A stretch of 64,000 nucleotides of DNA from Hemerocallis citrina (taxonomy: Eukaryota; Streptophyta; Magnoliopsida; Asparagales; Asphodelaceae): positions 99,073,085 through 99,137,084 of the forward strand of contig CM030366.1 of the NCBI GenBank assembly GCA_017893485.1, read 5' to 3'. The notes beneath the pieces are model-generated. The model was not told where the DNA came from. It saw nothing but the letters and a program-made list of their open reading frames with translations, and did not search any database. Positions 11,737-22,414 of this stretch are shown piece by piece. The stretch's first letter is position 1. Every line of letters starts with the position of its first letter. The translations under genes and the position numbers were made by a program.

Positions 11737-12071
11737 TAAACACGGTGGGTATATATTCAAATAATTGGATGCGAAAACCATCGCTAAAACCTATAGCAAT
11801 GGAGTTTCAACCGTGGGTATAGAAAAGCAAAAGGTGTCTTTAAAACCTATACCAACGGATACGAAACCGTGGGTATAACACCGAGGTTTTGTCCAACGGG
11901 TGAAAAAACCGTCGCTATAGGCTATAGTGACGGCATTTTGCCGTGGGTATAGCTAATTAAAAACGACGAAAAAATATGTCCGTTGGTATAGGTTTTACGG
12001 GCTATACCTATGGTTTTTCGCCTTTTACCCACGGATTTTTATTGTCATTATATGTCAAATTACTTGTAGTG
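11737..12071 (+). repeat. CACTA 3' subterminal repeat cluster and terminus
   Basis: At least five spaced copies of the motif CCGTGGGTATA or close variants, alternating with ACCAACGG, CTATAGCAATGG and CTATAGTGACGG type motifs, then the terminus CTTGTAGTG at 12071. The direct TAC after it matches the 5' flank. Confidence 0.8.
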
Positions 12072-13290
12072 TACCCAAATCTGGCCGTGATGATAAATCC
12101 ACTGTTTTCTTTCCATCTGAGCCGTTGGATCTATTGGTCAAGCCTCGATCTTGACCAATTTTGATCAGAGAATCTTTTGCTGGTCCTGATCCCTCCGCTG
12201 CCTGTTCACGGCGCCGCTCCTCCCCTCTTGCCACTCTGATGAGCTCCCGGTGCGCACGCTCAACTTTATGAGCCCCATCAATTGTTAGGTCCCACTCCGA
12301 TGAGACCACCTATTTGTATGTTCGGTCGTCTCTGAGTGTGGGTGGAGGAGTGGGGGACGTGATGGCTGCAAGCTCCGTCTCCGTCTCTGCTCGCTTGTCA
12401 AGCACGAATTGAATGAGGTACGACTCCTCAAAGGAGTAGACTTTAGAAAACTGTGGCATCAAAGTGATTTCTGCACTCCTTATCAGTATCCTCGCCAACA
12501 CGATCTCCGAGCATCGCACTGTCTTCTCGTCGATGTCTTCAATCGACCCAAAGTCATAGATGATCTCTTGCAGTGCCTTCCTCTTCCAAAAATGAAGCAG
12601 CACGTTATGGATCAAAATCCAGAATTTGTCGCCTTATGGTAGTTCCGCTCCGAAGCTAGGAAACCATGCGAAGAATTCCACCTTGAAATGGCCAAAATTC
12701 ACTGTTCCCATGCCGGTGATCTCGACCACCTTCTCCGGCGAGGGGAAGGACACCAGGAACTGAAAGTGATACATTTTTTTCGCCACCCAGTCCCTGTGTG
12801 CCCTCGTTGGCCATCTGGAGTTAGGGCTTGGAGGAGGTGGGTCTCGGAAGGTCTCCTTGACCTTACTCTGGCCACGGCGCACCATTGCTGGAGCCACTTC
12901 TCTTCGTTCTTAATTGTGTCCAAGCATTTTGCTAGTCTGATTACGGTTGGATTACCTGGCGATCTGCCTCTACTCACTGGGCGTTCATCGTCGTTGTTTG
13001 TCTCGACGATGTTTTTACAAACATACGATAGATGCCCCCATTTCATACACTTGAGGCATCTCGCTTCTTTGGAGCAGTCTTTCCGGTAGTGACCCAATTC
13101 TCCGCAATTGAAGCACGGTACTGGCTTGCGTTTCCTTTCCGTATTATCTTTTTGTGCTCGGGTTGTGGTGGTGGGGAGTTGTTTTGCCTCTTCTTTATCT
13201 TGCTGATGACCTCCACCCACTATTCTCCTTCCTCGACCGACTCTAACTCCATAGTAATCTCGTTGGGCGGATCCCCATCTTGGGCCCGCT
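12072..13290 (-). pseudogene. LINE-A ORF1, N-terminal part with two CCHC zinc knuckles
   Basis: Reading on the minus strand from about 13250: an acidic start (MELESVEEGE), then two zinc knuckles CFNCGELGHYRKDC and CLKCMKWGHLSYVC (near 13130-13020). A linker with RPVSRGRSPGNPTVIRLAK follows, then a block with RDWVAKKMYHFQFLVSFPSP (near 12790), and finally a DUF4283-like block with FWKRKALQEIIYDFG and YLIQFVLDKRAE (12615-12400). ORF1 proteins bind LINE RNA. Here the knuckles precede the DUF4283-like part. Frameshifts break it into at least three frames. LINE-B carries the same blocks in the same order. Confidence 0.8.
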
Positions 13291-13329
13291 CAATGGTGGA
13301 TTTAAGTGGGGCTTTAGAGTTCCTTTGAG

Positions 13330-13839
13330 GAGGAGGAGGAGACTGGTGTTGGACGGAGGTTGGGGGGATTTATTAACTGGTTTGTGGTGATGATGAGGAG
13401 ATCGCTCATTTGGACGTTATTGACGGGAGGTTCCCTCTCGGGCCCGCTTTTCATCCAAACGGCAACGAAGATCCTCATCCTTCTGCCGGTTGAGGATGGT
13501 GTTGCGAAGGTCAGAAACTCGGGGATTGTGGGAGGCCATAGAATCCGTAGAGGCATTGTGTATTGAGATGCTATCCTGATGGAGAGGTTGCTTCTGTGGG
13601 TTGGGGCGCGAGGCCCCTGCACCGGCATTCTGAGGACCGGGGGGACCCCTAGGGGGTTGCTGATTCTGAAGAGGAGGCTGGTCCTGTTGGAGAGGGTCCT
13701 CAGCTTGAAGAGGAAGTTGCCCCTGCTGCTGAGCGGGTTGGATGGGGACTTCCTGTTGCTGATCAACGGGGTTGGGTCCACGGTTGGACCCTATAGATCT
13801 TACTTTCCTAGGAGGCATTGCTGGAGAAGATCTAACCAA
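13330..13839 (-). pseudogene. Gag N-terminal fragment of an LTR retrotransposon
   Basis: An open frame starting near 13839 (or at the internal MPPRKVRSIGSNRG, about 13818) is rich in Gln and Pro and ends with DLRNTILNRQKDEDLRCRL. It lies just downstream of a primer-binding site (13872-13889), where gag is expected. The continuation is cut off by LINE-A at about 13300. Family assignment is tentative, probably Ty3/gypsy. Confidence 0.55.
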
Positions 13840-13871
13840 CGGGAAGAGGGGAGGCTGCTATTCGTTTGATT

Positions 13872-13889
13872 TTCCCACAGACGGCGCCA
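13872..13889 (-). other. Retrotransposon primer-binding site
   Basis: The minus strand reads TGGCGCCGTCTGTGGGA, starting with TGG as expected for pairing with a tRNA 3' CCA end. It lies three bases after an LTR end (TAACA). This arrangement is typical of plant Ty3/gypsy elements. Confidence 0.7.
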
Positions 13890-13892
13890 ATC

Positions 13893-14417
13893 TGTTACCG
13901 CTAAATCTGGTGTGGGGGTAAACAGACAGTATTTGTGGATTTTTGGAAAACCTGAATAGCAAACCTAACATTTCCGCCGGAGTTTGACCGCTGGCTCCCG
14001 CCGTTCACCTGCAAAAAGTGTGGGACACCGGGATTGATCCCGACGACGCACCCTCTGACGCTCAAGTCAGTAATCAGGAATGATTATGAGAGCGTAAATT
14101 GGCAAAAGATTGATTACCTCTTAACGATGGTGGATGAGGGGTTTTTATAGTCGCCTTAGGGATCAGATTAGGAATGTAATCCCCGTGATCTGATAAGGAA
14201 TATAATCCCCGTAATCAGATTAGGAATGTAATCCCTAATTCCGAGTGAAAAGATAAATATGAATCAGAGTCGTTAATTAGTATTAATCAGAGACACCAAT
14301 CTTATCCTGTCGGACCGGGTTTGCTACGGGTTGGAACCCGCACCCAGTTGGAGGCGGATCCGTTTGCGGGTTAATGGACCTTCGAGAAGGAGACCCAGCA
14401 CCCGCTTCGGACCCAGT
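13893..14417 (-). mobile_element. LTR (U3-R-U5 part) of a Ty3/gypsy-like retrotransposon
   Basis: Lies directly upstream (minus strand) of the primer-binding site and ends in CA. It contains a TATA-like ACTATAAAAACCCC (near 14140) and three near-identical copies of a roughly 24-base unit around ATTAGGAATGTAATCCC (14160-14245) in the U3 position. The upstream end is interrupted by the element at 14418. Confidence 0.6.
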
Positions 14418-16543
14418 TGTAGGTGAAATTACCATTTTACCCCTAAGCTTTAAGATTCGTGCTCAATTTGGACGGTTCCGATTTAACCTCATTTTTAGTC
14501 ATATCAGTACTGATCAACAAAACCATCTGTTATTAGCATTAATCATTTCATCTTTCCATCTTACTTTATCAACACAAGCATTTCACTTTTGATTTACAAC
14601 AAGTCATGTCTTAGCTTTTAACCACGTGAATTAGTAACACATTTTATTAGCACGTACCATCTTATCCTTTATCCTCATACCAATATACCACATTATGCAT
14701 ACACCCTGTCATTCAACATATAAACCATCATATCATATTATTGCATAATATTAATGCGCAAAGATATTTATTTTTCCATAACATCCCACATTAAGAATAC
14801 CATATTATTCATTACCTCACTGTACCATATATAGGCATACGCCAAGTTATAACATTAATAAGAGAACTACCTTTTGTTATTCTATATCGTAAAAGTATCA
14901 AAATGTATACTTCATCACATTATAATATCATATTATTACCCATTAATTCACTTCAAACATAATTATAATGTAATCATATACCCACATACTAATTTCATCA
15001 ATTATCACATCACGAGTCAATATCATGATATATATATATATATATCACAAAAGTACACCACACATGCGGGTTTCCAAGAAAAGGGGCCAAAATCACTTAT
15101 TTACTCGAATTAAATCTCATAATATCCAATTATAGCATACTAGCTCATACGCCATGTTCCATGTAAGTAAAATCACCATAAGGGCATATATGTCCCAAAA
15201 CATGCACAAAACATGCACTATAAATACACGGATTTTCAAAATATGATCACAATCACTAATTTCGTCAAATTACATCTTATAACATCCATCCATAGCATGC
15301 TAGCCCATACACAAGGCTCCACATATACCAAATCACCTATATCGGCTTATTCGCCTAAAAACATGCACGAAACATGCACGGGGTAAAAATATGCATAAAC
15401 AATTTAATATATTTAGTTTTTATACATCAACACATCACATTAACCCATAATATAGGTTTTATATACTTAAAATAGTTAATTTCACCAAATATCTCAAAAA
15501 CCCATTTTCGGACCCTTAAAAATCCTTATTTTTATTGAAAATCAATTTTTGACATAACTTCTACAAAATATATCAAAAAGCCACGAAATTCGGCCACAAT
15601 ATAAAATATTTATAATTACAACATACTCACTTGACGGATCGAGCAAACGATGTCCCACGTCCGCCTGGTAGCCAGTCGAAATTCGACTTTTTCCACCTAA
15701 TTGGAAAATTATAGAACCGATTAGCTTAAAACTCAAAACTCGACCTACGAACCTCCAAATTCGAATCCGTCTTCACCCACACGTCACAAATGACATAAGT
15801 AGCTGAGCTACATCGACGGATTTCAAATTCGGACCCCAATGCAAGAACTCAAATATTGATCGGAGGCTTTCTAATAAGAAAAATTCATATTTTCTAATTT
15901 CTTTAATCCCCTTTGTCCTAATCTCTCAAATTAGGGTTAATAATAATAATAAGACTCAATTACACCTCCGAACCCATCAAATTCTCACTTAAATCTCGCT
16001 CGGGCATTTCATCGAATACCCGGCGTGCACTTTTCACCTATGGTCTATTTCACTCAATTTAATTGAGCTTAAGCCAATAAAAATCATCCTAAATTCATAT
16101 TAATACTTTCATAATATCCTACACCCTCATATGCATTTTCTACAATAATTAGGATCGAGTTTCCTACCCGATTTCATAAACCCTAAAATCCGAGTTTATG
16201 CCAAAATCACCACTCCCCGTTTTCACCATGATTTGCATATTTTCTAACTACTAACATGTTCTATGTGCTCTCTACACCTCCCTACTTCAATTTCTAGTAA
16301 AAGAAATGAAAAGCATACAATTTAATAAACTAACATTCAATTTCTCATACCTTCTTGAACTCTTCTTGAAAAACCAACACCGCCACGAGGAAGAGCACCC
16401 ATCACTAAGCTTACTCCTCAAATTAATTTGAAAATCATGAAGTATTTGAGTGGATTTGGGAGCGAGAGGGGAAGCCCGAAATGGGTTTCAGTTGGGTTGG
16501 GAGAAAGAAACGGGAAAGGAAAAGGAGAAGGAAAGAAGGAAAT

Positions 16544-16576
<33 letters not shown>

Positions 16577-16938
16577 GTTTAAAAAAATATAATGTATATA
16601 ATAATAAAAATAAGGTATATTTACCTATAGACCCTCCAAATGCAAAATATTACAAATAAACCCCAACTCTTTTCTATCATAATACGAACAATACAAAATA
16701 CATTAAAATTATCTTATAATAATCCCCCAAAATTATAAAATAAAATAAACAATATTTATTCACATAAAATCTCAACTCATGGCCCCAATATAACAATAAT
16801 ACTCATCTACCACAAATATCCATACCAATATCAATATTTTAAAAATAAAATAAAATAAGATATAACTTAAAAATAATTCTCACCCCTACAAAATATAAAA
16901 ACAAATATTTTCGGTATTTTAAAATCCGAGGTGTTACA
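14418..16938 (-). mobile_element. Probable solo LTR, chromovirus-like (about 2.5 kb)
   Basis: The minus strand begins TGTAACACCTCGG at 16938 and ends CACCTACA at 14418, a TG...CA structure with a start typical of plant Ty3/gypsy (Tekay/Del type) LTRs. The interior is AT-rich with no coding. It holds diverged repeats (a module around 15110-15200 recurs near 15285-15370) and a 31-base G run (16544-16574). A clean 5-bp target duplication was not found (CCAGT versus ACTGT), so the boundaries are uncertain. Confidence 0.45.
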
Positions 16939-17432
16939 ACTGTCTACCATTCTTCTCACAAGAACGAACTTCTCCTCGACGACTGATACATACAACCCTC
17001 AAGAGTGGGGGCCTATGATATGGGTAAATAATTCGGCTCAATCCGAGCCGTTTGACCCCCTCAGGATCCGCAGAGTCCAACGGAATCAGGCATATAGCTC
17101 CTACGGGCCTTATGTTGTTTCAGGCCCACAGAAGATGGTCACCCGACCCATTAGGGTTAGGGTTTTCACTCTCTCTGCCTATAAATACCGGACCCCCTCC
17201 CTCCTTCTGCAGGTAATGAATTTTTCCCACATGAACCCTAGCTTTCCTTTCTTCCATTATCTGACTAGATCGTCGGAGGGCCTGTCGACGGGATCTCTCT
17301 CGGTGTTTCTGTGCGCTTTTGCAAGTGCTCAGGGCAACCACCTACCAGTAGTACCCCCTATCATGCTCCTCACAGAATCCCCACCTCAAATCCAGATTCA
17401 TGGCTGAGATCTGTCTCAGACCAGTCTCTTCC
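16939..17432 (+). other. Promoter- or LTR-like segment, unclassified
   Basis: Non-AT-rich DNA with a TATA-like GCCTATAAATACC near 17180 and a following leader-like stretch. It looks like part of an LTR or promoter. No partner LTR, PBS or coding sequence was found. Confidence 0.3.
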
Positions 17433-17970
17433 ACTATAAATAACAAGAACCCACATTTGTTACTCCCACTACTAAATCAGCAGCATCACCTACATTCCTT
17501 CAAAAACCTAACCCGGATGAACCAAAATCAACAAAAAAAATGGTACGAACCATAGTACCTTTGAATTCCAGGCCACAAACATAAAGCATCCAATAGCAGC
17601 AAGAACAAAGACTCGTCTCGCTCAGATCCCTCCAACAATCAGATACACCACCACCACTGAATACAAAATGAACCCAAAAAATTGCATTAAAAAAATGTAG
17701 TAAAACATCAACAACCAAATCAAAGGAAACACAACTCACCACATTAATGCCAGTATCTCCAATCGCAAGAACTCACTCCCATCACCAACAACAATAAACC
17801 CATAAAACCCACAAGTTCATATACAGATCAAGCAACATTGCAGCAATTAGAAACTATATTAATCAAAACATCAAAACAAACTTACTACCTTCCATTCCCA
17901 ACATCAAAACCACTAATTACACAAAACCCCGAAAAACAACATCTGCAAACCCAACACCCAAATCTAGGAA

Positions 17971-18075
17971 CTAGCTAGTAAACTTGGTCACCACCTTCGT
18001 CCCTTCCGACACCGCATGCTTCGCCAGCTCCCCAAGGAAATTAGAGACAGGATTCAACAATCAATTCACACTATT
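17971..18075 (-). pseudogene. Histone H2B C-terminal fragment
   Basis: Minus-strand translation ends [21 protein letters not shown] and then TAG at 17973-17971. This is the highly conserved end of plant histone H2B ([23 protein letters not shown]). Further upstream (18040-18075) the DNA still resembles the EIQTAVRLIL segment, but with an indel. The histone fold before this is missing. It lies inside DNA ending in a CACTA-like terminus (18538), so it is probably another captured gene piece. Confidence 0.75.
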
Positions 18076-18538
18076 GCTACAGAAATTGAAATTGAATTAG
18101 GGTTTAAAATGATAAATTTTTGTGTTTCTAGGGGTTGGAAGGGTCGTTTAATTCATGAGCAAGACAGAGGAGTGACAAGCGACAACGGGGAAGTGGAGAG
18201 AGAGATGATGACGGGCATCGCCGGAGTCTCGGGATGACAACGGGCGGGGGTGTGCGGGATAGAGAGAGGGAGGAGGGAAATTGATTTGGTGGTGGGGATT
18301 TGGAGATAGAGTAAGGGACAACCACAAGGAAGGGGACGGCAGGGACGGCGACGGCGGTGCGAACGGTAATGGGCTTCGGCGGGAGTGAGAGGGAGAGTGA
18401 GAATTTGGGAATTGTGTGATTTAGGGTTGGGATTTTTTATTGGGTTTTATAAGCACTCCGCTGACGTTCCCAGATACCCCGGCAAAACTACTCAAATGCC
18501 AGGTAGTTTCACCGGGTTATCCCTGTTTTTTTGTAGTG
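18060..18538 (-). mobile_element. CACTA-like terminus with subterminal region
   Basis: The minus strand starts CACTACAAAAAAACAGGGAT at 18538, followed by CCGGTGAAACTACC and CCGGGGTATCTGGG, a pattern typical of a CACTA terminus and subterminal repeats. Downstream is leader-like CT/CCG-rich DNA and then the H2B piece. The other end is uncertain; a weak candidate (ATAGTG near 17433) has no matching target duplication. Confidence 0.45.
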
Positions 18539-19969
18539 TAGGGAGAAAGACAAAACCTCTATGCATTGCACGTGGTAATTTTATCTCTAAGCTTACTTTT
18601 TAAGTTAATTGCAATGAATCAGGTGCATACATAATTAAGTTGCAAATCATAGAACATCATTATTGTGTTTGGGGTTTTAGGATTCAGTAATAGTATTTCT
18701 CTGTCTCTTTTTTGAACATTTCCTGTTACAGTTGGATTCTAATGTCAGTGTTATGAACAATGATGAGAGAACAAGATGGAATCTCGAATGTGCTGAGAAT
18801 GAAACAACCCTTAAACATGGTAGTCTATGTAAATTCAAGTTCATTTATGGAGCTTAACGTTATTAATGATCAGCCCAGTTCAGAAATACTGCAATGCATA
18901 TATCTGCACATTGTCTGCATCCTTCTTCAAGTAATGCATACATCTATTCATTCTCTGGGAGATAATTAGTTACCAAGGCAAACACTGAAGTTTTTAGAAA
19001 AGTGTATACATTATGTGAGTTTTCTATTATGTTGTATTTGCCAAAGAATTGAAAATTTACACATGACCCAAAAGTATCCAAATCCGAACGTGTTCTTTGG
19101 TATTCAGTCCACATAAAAGCAGTTGCAGAAAATCTAAGTGTAGTAATGAAAAAACAGGAAATGAACATCCTTGGTTCATTCTTAATGTCTTAATGTGGGT
19201 TGGAAGTTTCTCCAGTGTATTATTTTACAGTAATAATCAATTTGCTAATAATTGATATGATTACTGCAATCTTCAGCCTTGCAATAAGAAATCATAGCAT
19301 AAATTTTGATAGATCATTAAAGCAGTGCTAGCAATAGGTGGCATGACAAAGGTAAAGATATTCAATTTATGCCAAACTTTTACATATAAATTCAAGATTA
19401 TAAAAAATCAAGGATCCAATAAAAGTTATCCGATACACTGTCTCATAACTTGTAAGGAACCTCCACATCTTCTTGCCGTATGAGGATCTTTTTAACTTTC
19501 CAGATGGTAGAGATTGACTGTCCCTAGTAAATACAACATTTTTGTCTCTTTATTTTGATGGCTTATTTCTCATCCTTGTGATGGCATGGAAAGCTTCTAT
19601 TTCTATCATTGAAAAAATCAAAGATTCAGAAGAGTTACGCCGCGATAAATACAATCCTGCACAGCTTCTCTTCCAGATATATCTGTTCCTTGCTCTCCTT
19701 CCTCGTCAGTCAAGACCAACGAATCCTAGAAGACTTAAAAGCCTTCTAAATTAAGTTAACACGCACATACTTTTTATGAGTCTCCATCTATCAAGTTTTT
19801 GATTATGTCCAACCCTGCTTTCTTCGCATTTAAGGTTCAAGCAAAAAGACAGTTTTCCCCCCTGTTAGCTGTATGACTCGAGCGTTGTGAATTCGCAGAT
19901 CAAAGAGCTGCGGTAATTTCATGTCAACGAATGACTAGAGTGAATTCAACTAAGACTCCATCACTCTCT
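18539..19969. other. Intergenic region downstream of the PPR gene, with one exon-like block
   Basis: Mostly AT-rich. One block at about 18732-18819 is bordered by an AG acceptor and a GT donor and reads LDSNVSVMNNDERTRW and onward on the plus strand. It could be a gene-fragment exon, but no family was recognised. Nothing else was identified. Confidence 0.3.
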
Positions 19970-22414
19970 CTAATCAGAGATGCCATGAACTAGAGAAGTA
20001 TCAGTAGGCTTAGAATCTGAAAACCTCATCTCTGCAGCCAATTCTTCCAGCAATGCATATATCTGCTTGTTCTCGAGATGCTTCTGGTCTCGAGACATAA
20101 ATCTATGAGATGCATCACCAACATCAATCCAACTCAATCCAGGTTCCTTCGTCAATCCCTTTGCACTCATTTCTCTCCTCACCCGATTCACTTTCTCCCA
20201 CTTCCCCTCTGCAGCATAAACATTTGAAAGAAGGACATGATATCCTGCGGAATCAGAATGACTCCCCTTCTCCATTTCAAATAGTTGGTCCGAGACCAAC
20301 TTCGCTAACTCGAATTTTTGATAAACTCTACAAGCAGCAAGTAGGGATCCCCATACTCCAATGGTGGTATTTTCACCTCCGAGACCCTGAACAAATTCAT
20401 AAGCCTCTTCCACTCTCCCAGCTCTACCAAACAAGTCCACAACACAACAGTAATGTTCGGCTGCAGCCACAATCCCATATTCCTTCATTGAATCGTACAA
20501 AGCAAGACCCTCATCCACCAACCCAGCATAACTGCACGCTGAAAGCACAGCAACAAACGTGACTGCATCAGGTTTCACACCTGATAATTGCATTGAATGA
20601 AAGAGAGATAAAGCTCTTTCACCGAGTCCATGCTGACTGAACCCTGATACCATTGTGGTGTAAGTGACTGTATTCCTTTCCTCCATCTCATCAAATACTC
20701 TTTCAGCAGCGATAATCTCTCCACATCTTGAGTACATATCAATCAGCGCGGTGCCTACGTAAACATTCTTATCGAGGTCATGACGAATGGAGAAACCATG
20801 GATCTCTTTTCCAATTTGATTTCCTCCTACTGGGTCACAAGCAGGGAGGATTGATGCCAAACTCACTGAATTGGGATTTTGGTTTTCCTCATTAACCATC
20901 TTTCCAAATAGACAGAGAGCCTCCTCAGTCCCTCCATTCTGCACGTATCCAGCAACCATTGCATTCCACGTGACTTGGTCTCTCTCCTCAGTTGGAGTAA
21001 CATCAAAAAGCCATCGTGCTATCTCCATACGACCAGACTTTGAGTACATGTCAATAAGATAACTCTCCATCCCTTCACACTTGAATCCATGCCGAATAAG
21101 ATATGCATGTGTTTCCTTACCAATCTTGAGATTTCCTAGATTCGAAGCGGCTGAAAGCAATGCTGAAATGGTAACACAGTCAGCATCAAACCCTTGTTTC
21201 TGCATCTCACGAACCAGTAATACACCTTCCAAGTTCAATTCCTTCTGCACAAAAGCAGATATCATAGTATTCCAACTTACAACATCTCGCTCATTCATCT
21301 GATGAAAAAGATCAAATGCAAGCTGAACACACCCGCACCTTGAATACATAACTACCAGTGCATTGCTCAGAATCAACGGCATCGATCCCAAACTTCGATC
21401 CTTAACCAAATACCCATGAACCTGTTGCCCCAACCTAACATCCTGCATTTTCCCAACAGCCACTAAGGCATTAACAAAAGTCACCGCGTCCACCTCAACC
21501 TCATCTGACCCCAAAACCTCCACAAAAACCTCCACCGCCTCCTCCCACCACTCATTCCCCACATACCCCCCAATCATCGAGTTCCAAACCTCAACATTCC
21601 TCTCCTCGGCAAGATCAAACACTCGTCTCCCCCCCTCCACATCCCCCATCTCCGAAAACATACTCACCGCAGAACTCACCACAAACACATCCTCCACAAC
21701 ACCACCCCCACATTTCAAAACCATCCCATAAATCACACCCCCCAACTCCCTCCTCCCCGCAACAGCAGGGAACACATTCACAAAACTAACTGCCGTCGGG
21801 AGAATTCCCGCCTCAACCATCCGTTTAAACATACCCAATGCCTCGTCCAACCGCCCATTATTCACATACCAGGCAATCATAGTATTGTAAGAAACCACAT
21901 TTCTCTTGGGCATTCTCTTAAACAGGACACGGGCAACACTAGAATTGGTCAACGTGGTGTATAGGTTGAGCAAGGAGTTGTTTAGGACAGGGTTTTTGGG
22001 GATGGGGAAGCGGCGGAGGAGGTGACAGTGGATGGACTTGCCTAGGGTGAAGTTCCGGGAGCGGGCGCAAGCGGTGAGGACAGAGGAGTACGTGTAGTGA
22101 TCGGAATGAGGAGAGGTGGGAGTGTGGTTGATGAGGGAGTAGAGGTGGAGGGCTTGGAGGGGGAGGGAGTTGGAGACATAGCCAATGAGGAGGGTGTTGA
22201 AGAGGAGGGTGGGGAGGGGCCGGGGGAGGGAGTCGAGGATTTGGCGGGCGGTTTCGACATGGCCGGATTTGCATAGGTGTGCTAGTTTGGAACGGAGGGA
22301 GGTTGATGGTTTGTGGTGGTGGTGGTGGTGGTGGGGGAGGGAGGATGGGGGAGGGAGGATGGGGGGTTTGGTTATGGTAAAGGGGGAGGTGTTGAGGGAG
22401 TGGGAGGGTGACAT
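19970..22414 (-). CDS. AEF1: PLS-class pentatricopeptide repeat protein, E/E+ subgroup, AEF1-like
   Basis: Intronless ORF of 814 residues, intact from ATG (22414) to TAG (19970). Residues 1-40 are rich in Ser, Pro and Thr with a His run (about 28-34), plausible as an organelle transit peptide. PPR motifs fill about residues 40-690, for example DVVSWNTMISAFVQ and NTVTYTTMVSGFSQHG. An E domain (VWGSLLAACRVYQ, VLLSNVYAAEGKWEKV) and an E+ end (GLSWIDV, HRFMSRDQKH) follow, with no DYW deaminase. Length and motif order match Arabidopsis At3g22150 (AEF1; rice MPR25), known for C-to-U editing of plastid atpF and mitochondrial nad5. PPR proteins of this class bind one RNA site and recruit a deaminase in trans. 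The start is the first Met and leaves a proper N-terminus. The only clearly functional gene here. Confidence 0.92.
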   Translation of the reverse strand: MSPSHSLNTSPFTITKPPILPPPSSLPHHHHHHHKPSTSLRSKLAHLCKSGHVETARQILDSLPRPLPTLLFNTLLIGYVSNSLPLQALHLYSLINHTPTSPHSDHYTYSSVLTACARSRNFTLGKSIHCHLLRRFPIPKNPVLNNSLLNLYTTLTNSSVARVLFKRMPKRNVVSYNTMIAWYVNNGRLDEALGMFKRMVEAGILPTAVSFVNVFPAVAGRRELGGVIYGMVLKCGGGVVEDVFVVSSAVSMFSEMGDVEGGRRVFDLAEERNVEVWNSMIGGYVGNEWWEEAVEVFVEVLGSDEVEVDAVTFVNALVAVGKMQDVRLGQQVHGYLVKDRSLGSMPLILSNALVVMYSRCGCVQLAFDLFHQMNERDVVSWNTMISAFVQKELNLEGVLLVREMQKQGFDADCVTISALLSAASNLGNLKIGKETHAYLIRHGFKCEGMESYLIDMYSKSGRMEIARWLFDVTPTEERDQVTWNAMVAGYVQNGGTEEALCLFGKMVNEENQNPNSVSLASILPACDPVGGNQIGKEIHGFSIRHDLDKNVYVGTALIDMYSRCGEIIAAERVFDEMEERNTVTYTTMVSGFSQHGLGERALSLFHSMQLSGVKPDAVTFVAVLSACSYAGLVDEGLALYDSMKEYGIVAAAEHYCCVVDLFGRAGRVEEAYEFVQGLGGENTTIGVWGSLLAACRVYQKFELAKLVSDQLFEMEKGSHSDSAGYHVLLSNVYAAEGKWEKVNRVRREMSAKGLTKEPGLSWIDVGDASHRFMSRDQKHLENKQIYALLEELAAEMRFSDSKPTDTSLVHGISD

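Larger units (their letters stand above)
6489..12071 (+). mobile_element. CACTA DNA transposon, non-autonomous, carrying host gene fragments
   Basis: Seen: the left end reads CACTACAAGAAA and the right end ACTTGTAGTG, flanked by a direct 3-bp duplication TAC (6486-6488 and 12072-12074), the hallmark of En/Spm (CACTA) elements. Both ends carry subterminal copies of motifs like ACCGTGGGTATA and CTATAGCGATGG. The inside has no recognisable TnpA/TnpD-type transposase. It holds the 5' end of a cyclin-H-like gene (7151-7703) and exons of a WD40 gene (8465-10400). It lies inside LINE-A, so it is younger than that LINE. Similar gene-carrying CACTAs (such as soybean Tgm-Express) are known. Confidence 0.92.
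1915..13300 (-). mobile_element. LINE-A: L1-type non-LTR retrotransposon, split by a CACTA element
   Basis: Seen: reading on the minus strand, ORF1 with two CCHC zinc knuckles (near 13020-13130), the CACTA insertion (6489-12071), the rest of ORF1 (to 5025), ORF2 with endonuclease and reverse transcriptase (5025-2078), and a short 3' UTR ending in an A-rich tail near 1915. Removing the CACTA and one copy of TAC rejoins sequence homologous to LINE-B around 37209. The 3' UTR shares the string ATTAATGAAACAGGGTG with LINE-B and with the fragment at 43020-43218, so these belong to one family. The 5' boundary against the gag fragment at about 13300 is approximate. Frameshifts and stops make it inactive. 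Confidence 0.88.

Noticed and set aside
14413..16943. A 5-bp target duplication around the LTR at 14418-16938
   Set aside because: CCAGT and ACTGT agree at only three of five positions, so the boundaries were left uncertain.
17433..18538. A complete 1.1-kb CACTA with ends at 17433 and 18538
   Set aside because: The left candidate CACTATAAAT differs from the terminus, and the flanking triplets (TTC versus TAG) do not match.
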